Assembly: GCA_027296185.1 (NCBI GenBank)
Contig: JAPUJL010000342.1
Span: 1 to 6,511 of the forward strand
Length of the DNA stretch: 6,511 nt
From: SAR324 cluster bacterium
GTDB taxonomy: Bacteria > SAR324 > JACQKK01
Direction: 5' to 3'
A program made the translations under genes and the position numbers. Within the stretch, counting starts at the first letter, position 1. The number at the start of each line of letters is the position of its first letter. The notes under the pieces were generated by a model, which saw nothing but the letters and a program-made list of their open reading frames with translations, had not been told where the DNA came from and did not search any database. This document shows positions 1-5,579 of this stretch, piece by piece.

Positions 1-648
1 CCGCCGGCTGTGGTGGAGCAGCCTCCGCCGCCGCAGCCTCCGCTGCCGTCGCCGGATTTGGTGGAGCCGGAAGAGTTCGACATCGAGCCCTACTACGAGG
101 GGGCGATGGTACTCGATCAGGTGATCGTTCCGCCGGATGAAGTACAGCGCGGGGTCGACGCGTCGCTCCTGCCGCCCCCGCGGGCCTTACGGTCCGGATC
201 ACCTCCGGGTTCCGGCGAGTCCGTGGCGGACGCGGACGACAGCGTCATCTTCGACAAGGCGCGGCAGTACGAGGAGGAGTTGGCGCGGGTGGAAGCCGCT
301 CCGCAGCCCGCGGCCGTGACGGAGTTCGAGGTGGTGTATTTCGACTTCGACCGGTCGAACATCAAGCCGGAGTTCGCGGCGGCCATCCGCAACAACGCGG
401 AATCCCTGAGGGCCGACCCGAACCTCACGGTGCTCGTCGAGGGCCACTGCGACGAGCGGGGCACGACCGAGTACAATCTCGCTCTGGGCGAGCGGCGCGC
501 GCGCGCGGTACATCAGGCCCTGATCGCCGAGGGAGTGAGCCCGGGCCAGTTGAATACCGTCAGCTACGGCGAAGAGCGGCCGGCGGCCTTCGGTCACGAC
601 GAGAGTTCCTGGAGTCTGAACCGGCGCTCGATGATCACGGTTCGCTAG
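1..648 (+). CDS. pal: Pal/OmpA-family peptidoglycan-binding protein, 5' end outside window
   Basis: This is the C-terminal 215 residues of an OmpA-like protein. The frame is open to the left edge with no stop, so the gene almost certainly starts upstream. The tandem GTG codons at 10 and 13 could be read as starts, but a Pal protein needs an export signal and lipobox Cys, and none is visible after them. Window residues 1-107 form a Pro-rich, acidic linker (PPPPQPP near the beginning, LPPPRA later). From about residue 108 to the end lies the OmpA C-terminal domain: VYFDFDRSNI, then EGHCDERGTTEYNLALGERR, then SYGEERPA, and a terminal NRR. These match the Pal signature, including the NxxLGERRA helix that binds meso-diaminopimelate of peptidoglycan. 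The role is to tether the outer membrane to the cell wall and to bind TolB. Its place before tolQ supports a Tol-system role. A different OmpA-family lipoprotein cannot be excluded without the N-terminus. Confidence 0.85.
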   Translation, partial: PPAVVEQPPPPQPPLPSPDLVEPEEFDIEPYYEGAMVLDQVIVPPDEVQRGVDASLLPPPRALRSGSPPGSGESVADADDSVIFDKARQYEEELARVEAAPQPAAVTEFEVVYFDFDRSNIKPEFAAAIRNNAESLRADPNLTVLVEGHCDERGTTEYNLALGERRARAVHQALIAEGVSPGQLNTVSYGEERPAAFGHDESSWSLNRRSMITVR

Positions 649-720
649 CGCTCTCCCACCCAGCGGTTTGGCAGGTGTGTCGCGGCGCGCCCCGATTCCT
701 GCTTTCACGATGAGGACGAA

Positions 721-756
721 ATCCCGGTCCGAGGCTTGCCCCCTCGTGGCCGGGGT
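721..756 (+). other. Strong GC-rich stem-loop between pal and tolQ
   Basis: Bases 721-734 pair with 742-756 to form a 14-bp stem with two G-T wobbles, one bulged T at 747 and a 7-base loop (CTTGCCC, 735-741). The hairpin lies in the only spacer between the Pal-type gene and tolQ, and its 3' foot ends 20 bases before the tolQ ATG. No T-run follows, so it is not a classical intrinsic terminator. It could be a U-less terminator or attenuator, an mRNA-stabilising or processing site, or a structure that limits tolQ translation. The pairing is read directly from the sequence; the function is inferred. Confidence 0.55.
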
Positions 757-776
757 GCCGGATACGGGGTTGATCC

Positions 777-1490
777 ATGCTTGAGAGCGGCAGCATCTGG
801 TCCCTCGTGTTCACGGGCGACTGGGTTTCGCTCCTGGTCTTAACCGTGCTGGCGGGCATGTCCGTGCTCTCCTGGGCCATCATCCTAATTAAGTGGGTAC
901 AGTTCCGGAGGATCCGCGGAGAGAACAATTTCTTCAAGGAATCCTTCAAGCGCCGCTCCACCCTCCGCGATATTTCCGAGATCGCCAACCGGCTTCACAT
1001 CTCCCCCCTTGCGCGCATGTTCGAGGGGAGCTACCGGGAACTCAACACCTTCCGCAGCAATATCGAAAAGGTCGCGGGCACCACGCGCGATTCCGCCGAC
1101 AAACTGTTGATGAGTCCCGATTATCGGGACCGGCTGCTGGTGCGCCTCAACCGCGCCCAGGAGCGGATCTACAACGATCAATACGCCCATTTGGACCGCT
1201 GGCTGCCGATGCTGGCCATGGTCTCCAGCTCGGCGCCGTTCATCGGGCTGTTCGGTACCGTCCTGGGGATCATCGATGCGTTCCGCAATATCGGTCTGAG
1301 TGGCCTGACCAGCCTGGCGGTGGTGGCGCCCGGCATCTCGGAAGCGCTGGTGGCCACGGCGGGGGGGCTGGTCGCCGCGATCCCGGCGCTGGTGGCGTAC
1401 AACCTCTATCGAAATTCCATCCGCGACGTCTCCATCGAAATGAAGAATTTCGCGCTGGACATCACCAACCGCCTCGACAGGATGCTGTAG
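777..1490 (+). CDS. tolQ: TolQ, proton channel subunit of the Tol-Pal motor
   Basis: This is a 237-residue inner-membrane protein of the TolQ/ExbB/MotA family, close to the usual TolQ length of about 230. With TolR it forms the proton-driven motor that energises TolA for outer-membrane invagination at division. Three hydrophobic segments are visible, at about residues 17-38, 143-167 and 178-208, with a long cytoplasmic loop between the first and second, as in the family. The signature stretches are APFIGLFGTVLGIIDAF in segment 2 and PGISEALVATAGGLVAAIPA in segment 3. Thr161 and Thr194 sit where the conserved polar residues of the TolQ channel (Thr145 and Thr178 in E. coli) are expected. The ATG at 777 is preceded by a GGGG (766-769) at 7 bases. 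The stop is two bases before the tolR ATG, so the two genes are co-translated neighbours. ExbB is the alternative name, but the tolA/tolB context favours TolQ. Confidence 0.96.
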   Translation: MLESGSIWSLVFTGDWVSLLVLTVLAGMSVLSWAIILIKWVQFRRIRGENNFFKESFKRRSTLRDISEIANRLHISPLARMFEGSYRELNTFRSNIEKVAGTTRDSADKLLMSPDYRDRLLVRLNRAQERIYNDQYAHLDRWLPMLAMVSSSAPFIGLFGTVLGIIDAFRNIGLSGLTSLAVVAPGISEALVATAGGLVAAIPALVAYNLYRNSIRDVSIEMKNFALDITNRLDRML

Positions 1491-1492
1491 GG

Positions 1493-1933
1493 ATGGGTCC
1501 GTCGGAACCACTGAGTTGGACCGAAGCGGAGCCCCTCAGCGACATCAACATCGTGCCGCTGGTGGACGTGCTCCTGGTGTTATTGGTGATCTTCATGATC
1601 ACCGCACCGATCATTACGCCGACGCTGGAAGTGCAGTTGCCACGCGTCGCCCTGTCGCCGGGAACCAACCCCAACCAGACGCTGACCATTACCATCGACC
1701 GGCAGAACCGCCTCGCCGTCAACGACAAGGTGCTGGGCGCCATGCGGGCCCAGAGCACCCTGCGGCGCTTCGACCGGGCGGTTTCCCGCTGGCGGGCGGA
1801 CTATCCGGGTCAGGCGGCTTTTCTGCGGGTGGACCGGCTGGTGAGGTACGGGACGGTGATCCGCGTCATGGCCCGGCTCAACCGGATGGGGATCGTCGAA
1901 GTGGGGTTGATGATCGAGGAAGAAGCGAACTGA
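1493..1933 (+). CDS. tolR: TolR, motor subunit with periplasmic peptidoglycan-binding domain
   Basis: This is a 146-residue ExbD/TolR-family protein (E. coli TolR is 142). A short cytoplasmic N-terminus ends in LSDINIVPLVDVLLVLLVIF, which runs into a single transmembrane helix at about residues 20-40. Asp25 in VPLVDVLL corresponds to the essential membrane aspartate (Asp23 in E. coli) that carries protons with TolQ. The rest (LEVQLPRV onward) is the periplasmic ExbD/TolR domain, which ends in MGIVEVGLMIEE. I chose the ATG at 1493 because the family starts a few residues before the membrane segment; the reading frame stays open far upstream, but only as an overlap with tolQ. An AGGA (1479-1482) inside the end of tolQ, 10 bases upstream, can serve as the ribosome site, and the 2-base gap suggests translational coupling. 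Confidence 0.95.
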   Translation: MGPSEPLSWTEAEPLSDINIVPLVDVLLVLLVIFMITAPIITPTLEVQLPRVALSPGTNPNQTLTITIDRQNRLAVNDKVLGAMRAQSTLRRFDRAVSRWRADYPGQAAFLRVDRLVRYGTVIRVMARLNRMGIVEVGLMIEEEAN

Positions 1934-2035
1934 GCGCGAGTCCACTCGCTCTAATTGCAAAAGGCGGATCGAGGACGGCTTCCGGCCGCTGCCGCGCGGC
2001 GCGTAATCCGAATCCTCCGGGACCGGCGGATCGTC
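1934..2035 (+). other. tolR-tolA spacer with a small hairpin
   Basis: This 102-base spacer starts with a small inverted repeat, GCGAG-TCCA-CTCGC (1936-1949), immediately after the tolR stop. It has no T-run after it and is too weak to call a terminator. The tolA frame is open through most of the spacer from a TTG at 1955, which would add 27 Arg-rich residues to TolA. I prefer the ATG at 2036. No convincing promoter is seen. Confidence 0.35.
2025..2030 (+). promoter_or_regulatory. Ribosome binding site for tolA
   Basis: GGCGGA ends 5 bases before the ATG at 2036. It supports that start over the upstream in-frame TTG at 1955, which has no purine-rich site at a useful distance. Confidence 0.45.
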
Positions 2036-3064
2036 ATGGCGCGTATCGGGTTTCCTCTTGCGATGATCGTCTCCGCGGCGCTCCACGTCGGGGTCGTAGC
2101 GGGATGGATGGTCATGCCCGAAGGCGAGCCGGGCTACGCCCTGACCGCTTATCGGGTGCGCATCGTTCGGGCCCCGGCCCGGCCCAAGGCCCGGCAGCTG
2201 GCCCGAGCGCGGGAAACCCAGAGCGCGCTAGAGATCGAGGTGCCGGCGCCCCGGGAGGCCACCAGCGCCGAGCTGGCCTTTCCCGAGTTGGACGTTCCCC
2301 TCACCGAAGGGCCCATCCCCGAAGCGGACCGCCCGGAGCCGCCGAGCCGTACCCCCGCGGAAAGCGCAGCGGAAGCCCCCGCCGATCCGCGGCGGGTGGC
2401 GCCCAGCCTGCCCCAGCGGGAAGCGCCGGAAGCCGCGTACGCCGAAGCGGCGCCGAGCCCGCCCGCTCCACAAGCCCCGGAGGGCACGGTGGCGCCTCCG
2501 GCACCGCCGGATGCCGGTCCCCGGCTCGAATTGCCGCGGCCCTTAACGCCCCAGCGGACCGAGCCCCCCCGGCCGCCGGAGGAGCTGGACGAGGCCGTGG
2601 CCGCAGTGCCGGCCTTGCCCCAGGCCCGCCCCCCGGCGCCGCCCGAGCCGGTCACGCCCAGCGCTCTGGAGCGGGCGCGGGGCCAAGTGCGCGAGTTGGA
2701 GCAAAGCCTCCCGCCGGCGCTTTCCGCTCAGCGGGAGCCGGACGTGCTGCAGCAGAACCCCCTTGCCCAGTTGGTGTGGCGCCGGTATCGCAACGGCATT
2801 CAGGGCCGGATGAAGGACAATTACACCTATCCGGCGGGCTTCTCCTGCGATCTCGAGGCGCGGATGCTGATCGCCATCGCCCGCGACGGCACCCAGTTGG
2901 CCCCCAAATTGCTACAATCCAGCGGAAACGAACTGTTCGATTACGCCGCATTACTGACGACCCGGCGCACCGAACATCCCGCGATACCGCCCGAGATTCC
3001 CGACGACGCCCTCCAATGGCAATTGAAATTCAAGTCCAAAGAGTGCCCCTCCGATACGCCGTAG
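2036..3064 (+). CDS. tolA: TolA, TonB-like periplasm-spanning energy transducer
   Basis: This is a 342-residue protein with TolA/TonB three-part architecture. Residues 5-27 form one transmembrane helix containing S13-AAL-H17, the SxxxH spacing of the SHLS motif through which TolA contacts TolQ/TolR (Ser18 and His22 in E. coli). Residues about 46-240 are rich in Pro, Ala, Glu and Arg. This differs from the Ala/Lys helical domain II of enterobacterial TolA and resembles the TonB linker. Residues about 241-337 are the C-terminal TolA/TonB domain: NPLAQLVWRRYRNGIQGRMK, then LEARMLIAIARDGTQ, then LLQSSGNELFDYAALL. It should contact TolB, Pal and peptidoglycan. Cys271 lies where E. coli TolA has a domain III cysteine; the usual partner is absent and a second Cys, 337, is near the C-terminus. 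The position between tolR and tolB makes TolA more likely than a TonB for siderophore uptake. The 3' end overlaps the predicted tolB start. Confidence 0.9.
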   Translation: MARIGFPLAMIVSAALHVGVVAGWMVMPEGEPGYALTAYRVRIVRAPARPKARQLARARETQSALEIEVPAPREATSAELAFPELDVPLTEGPIPEADRPEPPSRTPAESAAEAPADPRRVAPSLPQREAPEAAYAEAAPSPPAPQAPEGTVAPPAPPDAGPRLELPRPLTPQRTEPPRPPEELDEAVAAVPALPQARPPAPPEPVTPSALERARGQVRELEQSLPPALSAQREPDVLQQNPLAQLVWRRYRNGIQGRMKDNYTYPAGFSCDLEARMLIAIARDGTQLAPKLLQSSGNELFDYAALLTTRRTEHPAIPPEIPDDALQWQLKFKSKECPSDTP

Positions 3065-4485
3065 CCCGGCCGTATCCTGAGTCCTGCGTTCCGCAGCGCA
3101 TTCCGCCCGACCGCCGACAAGCCCCCCGCCCCCGCGGCACGGGTCAGGCCGCCTTAGGCCGGTCGATTCCGGGACTGCTGGCGGGGCTCGCGCTCGTTTT
3201 CTGCATGGCCCTGGGGGCGGCACCGGCTCCCGCCCAGGAAGTGGCGCAGGCGCCTCCCGCCTACGACGACCCGGCTCAGGACATCCTCATCGAGGGCATC
3301 GGGTTTTCCAAGCTGATCCTCGAGATCGAGCAGAACGGCGCGGTGGCCCGCCTGCCGGGCTTCGCGGGTTTGCTCCCGCTGCTGGAGAAGAACCTCTGCT
3401 GGAGCGGGCTGTTCTCGTTGCACGGCGGAGTCTCGCGGCACTGCCGGCTGCGGTCGCGGCCCTCGCGCACGGACATGCGGCTGCGCTTCGCGGGCAGCGG
3501 AACGGCGCTGGGGGTGCGGCTCCAGGACGCGGGACCGGAGGAGCTGGTGCTGTTCGAGGACGTCCTCGAGCTGGCGGAACCGGTCACCGAAGAGAGGGTG
3601 ATCGATCTGGTCAACCGCATCGCCCAGCGCATCACCGGAGAACCGGGACTGCTGGGCAGCACGATCGCCTTCGTGCTCCGGCAGCCGGGCTACTCCAAGG
3701 TGATCGTGGCCACCACCACCCACGGGGAGCGGCTCAAGCTGATCTCGGCCAATCGGGACATCAGCCTGTTGCCCCACTGGTCCCCCAGCGGCGATGCCCT
3801 GGCCTATACCGTGCTCGGCCGCAACGGTAGCGCGGTCTACTACCACAGCATGCTACGGGAAGGGGGCCTTAACCGGGAAAGCCGCTTCCTGACCGCCCGT
3901 ACCGGCCTCAACTCCGGCGGTGCGTTTTCGCCGGACGAGCGGCGGCTGGCCTTTACCATGAGCCCCAACGGCAGCGCCGACCTGTACGAGTACGACTTCC
4001 AGAGCGGCCGCACCCGGCGGCTGACCTTCCGGGACGGCATCGAGACCTCCGCCGTGTGGTCGCCCAGCGCCAAGGAGCTGCTGTTCGTTTCCGACCGCTC
4101 GGGGACGCCGCAGATTTATCTGCTGGATATGGAAAGCCTGGAAGACCTGCGGCTGACCTTCGAGAGCGGCTACAACGCCGACCCCAAGTGGAGCCCGGAC
4201 GGCGAGCAAATCCTGTTCACCAAGCGCATCGGCCGGACAGACCAGATCCACATCATGGATCGGTACGGGGAGAACGTCCGCTCGGTCACCTCCGGCCCTC
4301 ACGACTCGGAGCAGGCGGAATGGTCCCCCGATGGCAAGCAGATCGTCTTTACCTCCAACCGCTCCGGCGTGTTCAAGCTCTATGTGGTCTCCGCCGACGG
4401 CACCAATCTCCGCCGGCTCACCCACACCCCCGAGCGCTTCGAGGAATCGAGCCCTTCCTGGACCTGGCGCCGCATGCCGCGCTAG
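3016..4485 (+). CDS. tolB: TolB, periplasmic beta-propeller protein of the Tol-Pal system
   Basis: This is a 489-residue TolB (E. coli TolB is 430). The frame is open far upstream, but only as an overlap with tolR and tolA. The first plausible start is ATG 3016, overlapping tolA by 49 bases; GTG 3043 is the alternative, overlapping by 22. Neither has a clear ribosome site. An Arg/Pro-rich stretch of about 49 residues precedes a signal peptide core (IPGLLAGLALVFCMALGAA) with likely cleavage at APA|QE after residue 73. Residues about 89-206 form a divergent N-terminal domain with Cys128 and Cys143. The RITGEPGLLGSTIAFV stretch (about 206-220) is typical of TolB. From about 250, WD40-like PD40 blades follow: WSPSGDALAY, FSPDERRLAF, WSPSAKELLF, WSPDGEQILF and WSPDGKQIVF, closing with SPSW. 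TolB binds Pal and TolA and controls when Pal is released to bind peptidoglycan. The tolA-tolB-cpoB context supports the call. Confidence 0.94.
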   Translation: MAIEIQVQRVPLRYAVARPYPESCVPQRIPPDRRQAPRPRGTGQAALGRSIPGLLAGLALVFCMALGAAPAPAQEVAQAPPAYDDPAQDILIEGIGFSKLILEIEQNGAVARLPGFAGLLPLLEKNLCWSGLFSLHGGVSRHCRLRSRPSRTDMRLRFAGSGTALGVRLQDAGPEELVLFEDVLELAEPVTEERVIDLVNRIAQRITGEPGLLGSTIAFVLRQPGYSKVIVATTTHGERLKLISANRDISLLPHWSPSGDALAYTVLGRNGSAVYYHSMLREGGLNRESRFLTARTGLNSGGAFSPDERRLAFTMSPNGSADLYEYDFQSGRTRRLTFRDGIETSAVWSPSAKELLFVSDRSGTPQIYLLDMESLEDLRLTFESGYNADPKWSPDGEQILFTKRIGRTDQIHIMDRYGENVRSVTSGPHDSEQAEWSPDGKQIVFTSNRSGVFKLYVVSADGTNLRRLTHTPERFEESSPSWTWRRMPR

Positions 4486-4615
4486 CCGAACGGCGGTCCA
4501 CCCTCGGCCCATCCGGTGCCATCCCCGCGCGCCGCGGTGGTAATATTGCGCGGAACGTAGGACAATCCAGCGCGGGAAGACAATGCGCCGAATGCCCCCA
4601 CCTGGGAGACGGACA
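4486..4615 (+). other. tolB-cpoB spacer with a hairpin and an AT-rich island
   Basis: This 130-base spacer contains a compact GC-rich inverted repeat at 4519-4540: CCA and CCGCG pair with CGCGG and TGG around a 3-base CGC loop, with a 3-base bulge. TAATATT (4541-4547) follows immediately and is the most AT-rich run in the area. It could be a weak -10 element, but no good -35 lies 16-18 bases upstream, and no T-run supports a terminator. Two in-frame ATGs (4583, 4592) near the end are alternative cpoB starts. Confidence 0.3.
4604..4608 (+). promoter_or_regulatory. Ribosome binding site choosing the GTG start of the cpoB-like gene
   Basis: GGGAG lies 7 bases before the GTG at 4616, an ideal spacing. 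The GGGAAG at 4574-4579 is only 3 bases from the ATG at 4583 and 12 from the ATG at 4592, which is less favourable. The GTG start also gives a lipoprotein signal peptide of normal length. Confidence 0.55.
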
Positions 4616-5551
4616 GTGAATGCGACCGACGGTTGCCGCCGGAGAGGCCTGGTGAGCGGATTTGCGCTCTTGGGCGTGCTGACCTTGACTGTCGGCTGCG
4701 CGACTACGGAGAGCGTGGAAAGCGTGGAAAGCCGGGTCGGCTCCAGCGAACAGCGCAACGAGGTGCAGGATCAGCGCCTGAGCGACATTGAGCGCGGCAC
4801 CGCCGCGGCCATCCAGGAGCAGACCCAGCAGCTGGAGGAACTGAAGCTGGCGCTGGAGAAGTTGGCCCAAGAGCGGGAGGCGATCCGGGTGCGGCTGCAG
4901 GCGGAGGAGGGGAGCACCGCCGTGCTGACCGAGCGCAGCGAGACGGGCGAGACCGAACGGCGCAGCATCCTGGAAACTCTCGAGAGGAGCCAAGGCGATC
5001 TGTTGGCCCTCCGCCGCCGGCACGAAGAGCAAGTGCGCGCCACGCGGCAGTACCGCACCGAGCAACTGGCCGAGCTGGACGCCGTGCTGCAACATCTCAC
5101 GGGGCTCCAGGCGCTGCTCCAATCGCCCATCGGCGACCTGCCCAGCAAGACCGAGGCGGACAAGCTATTCCGGCAGGCGCATGCGCTGATCATCCACGGG
5201 GAGCTGGACCTGGCCGCCGACCGCTTCGGCGAATTCGTCGGGAAGTACCCCGACGACGAGCGGGTCGTCGAGGCGACTTACCGGCAGGGGCAGGTCTACT
5301 TCCTCGCCCGCCGTTACGACCACGCGCTGGTGCCCAGCTTCGCCGTAGTGGACGGCCATCCGGAGCATCCCCGCGCCGTGGACGCGCGCTGGGTGCTGGC
5401 CCGCAGCCTGGAGGAGAAGGGCGATTTCGTGCTGGCCCGCCAGTTCTACGCGGAGATGATCGACGGCAATACCAAGTATCAGGCCGACGCCATGCGGCGC
5501 GTCCAGTTTCTCAACGAGCTCCAGCCCCTCGAGGAGAACGGCGGGGGCTGA
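4616..5551 (+). CDS. cpoB: CpoB/YbgF-like lipoprotein with coiled coil and TPR-like repeats
   Basis: This 311-residue protein occupies the last position of the classic tol cluster. Residues 1-28 form a lipoprotein signal peptide: CRRR, a hydrophobic run, then the lipobox LTVGC with Cys28 as the predicted lipidated residue. Residue +2 is Ala, not Asp, so outer-membrane sorting is expected under the E. coli rule. Residues about 40-165 are highly charged with heptad-like Leu/Ile spacing (QQLEELKLALEKLAQ; LAELDAVLQHL), a long coiled coil. Residues about 181-300 are TPR-like: LFRQAHALIIHGELDLAADR, then FGEFVGKYPDDERVVEATYR, then another unit around ARSLEEKGDFVLARQFYAEM, matching the YbgF C-terminal domain. 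E. coli CpoB is a soluble periplasmic protein that trimerises by its coiled coil and coordinates PBP1B with Tol during constriction. Lipid anchoring here is a difference. The GTG start was chosen over ATG 4583 and 4592, which would add 11 or 8 residues, because of a GGGAG at the best spacing. hisD follows after 28 bases. Confidence 0.82.
   Translation: MNATDGCRRRGLVSGFALLGVLTLTVGCATTESVESVESRVGSSEQRNEVQDQRLSDIERGTAAAIQEQTQQLEELKLALEKLAQEREAIRVRLQAEEGSTAVLTERSETGETERRSILETLERSQGDLLALRRRHEEQVRATRQYRTEQLAELDAVLQHLTGLQALLQSPIGDLPSKTEADKLFRQAHALIIHGELDLAADRFGEFVGKYPDDERVVEATYRQGQVYFLARRYDHALVPSFAVVDGHPEHPRAVDARWVLARSLEEKGDFVLARQFYAEMIDGNTKYQADAMRRVQFLNELQPLEENGGG
4712..4732 (+). repeat. Short in-frame 9-bp tandem repeat in cpoB
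   Basis: AGCGTGGAA occurs twice in tandem (4712-4720 and 4721-4729), followed by a partial third copy (AGC). It encodes SVE-SVE-S a few residues after the lipobox cysteine. Because the unit is a multiple of three, gain or loss would change linker length without a frameshift. Confidence 0.7.
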
Positions 5552-5579
5552 GCCGGTCCGCGCCGTTCGCGAGCATCCC

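Noticed and set aside
668..684. A sigma-54-like element (TGGCAGG, four bases, TCGCG) in the pal-tolQ spacer.
   Set aside because: The GG/GC spacing fits a -24/-12 promoter, but the -12 half is imperfect and such matches are common in GC-rich DNA. No activator site is visible.
893..1492. An open frame upstream of tolR in the same frame, overlapping tolQ.
   Set aside because: TolQ motifs are in the other frame, and TolR-family proteins begin shortly before the membrane helix, matching ATG 1493.
1963..2033. A 9-base direct repeat, GGCGGATCG, at 1963-1971 and 2025-2033 in the tolR-tolA spacer.
   Set aside because: It is too short to separate from chance in this composition; the second copy is simply the tolA ribosome site region.
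1955..2035. A TTG at 1955 as the tolA start, adding 27 residues.
   Set aside because: It puts an Arg-rich extension before the membrane helix, unlike the family, and lacks a good ribosome site; ATG 2036 fits better.
1516..3015. The tolB reading frame is open for about 500 codons upstream, so a 989-residue protein could be called.
   Set aside because: This stretch overlaps tolR and tolA, which have clear family motifs. Its translation is low-complexity Gly/Arg/Ala/Pro, typical of a shadow frame in GC-rich DNA.
3853..4758. A long minus-strand open frame (301 codons) over tolB.
   Set aside because: It is antisense to clear propeller repeats, has no recognisable domain, and is expected by chance in GC-rich coding DNA.
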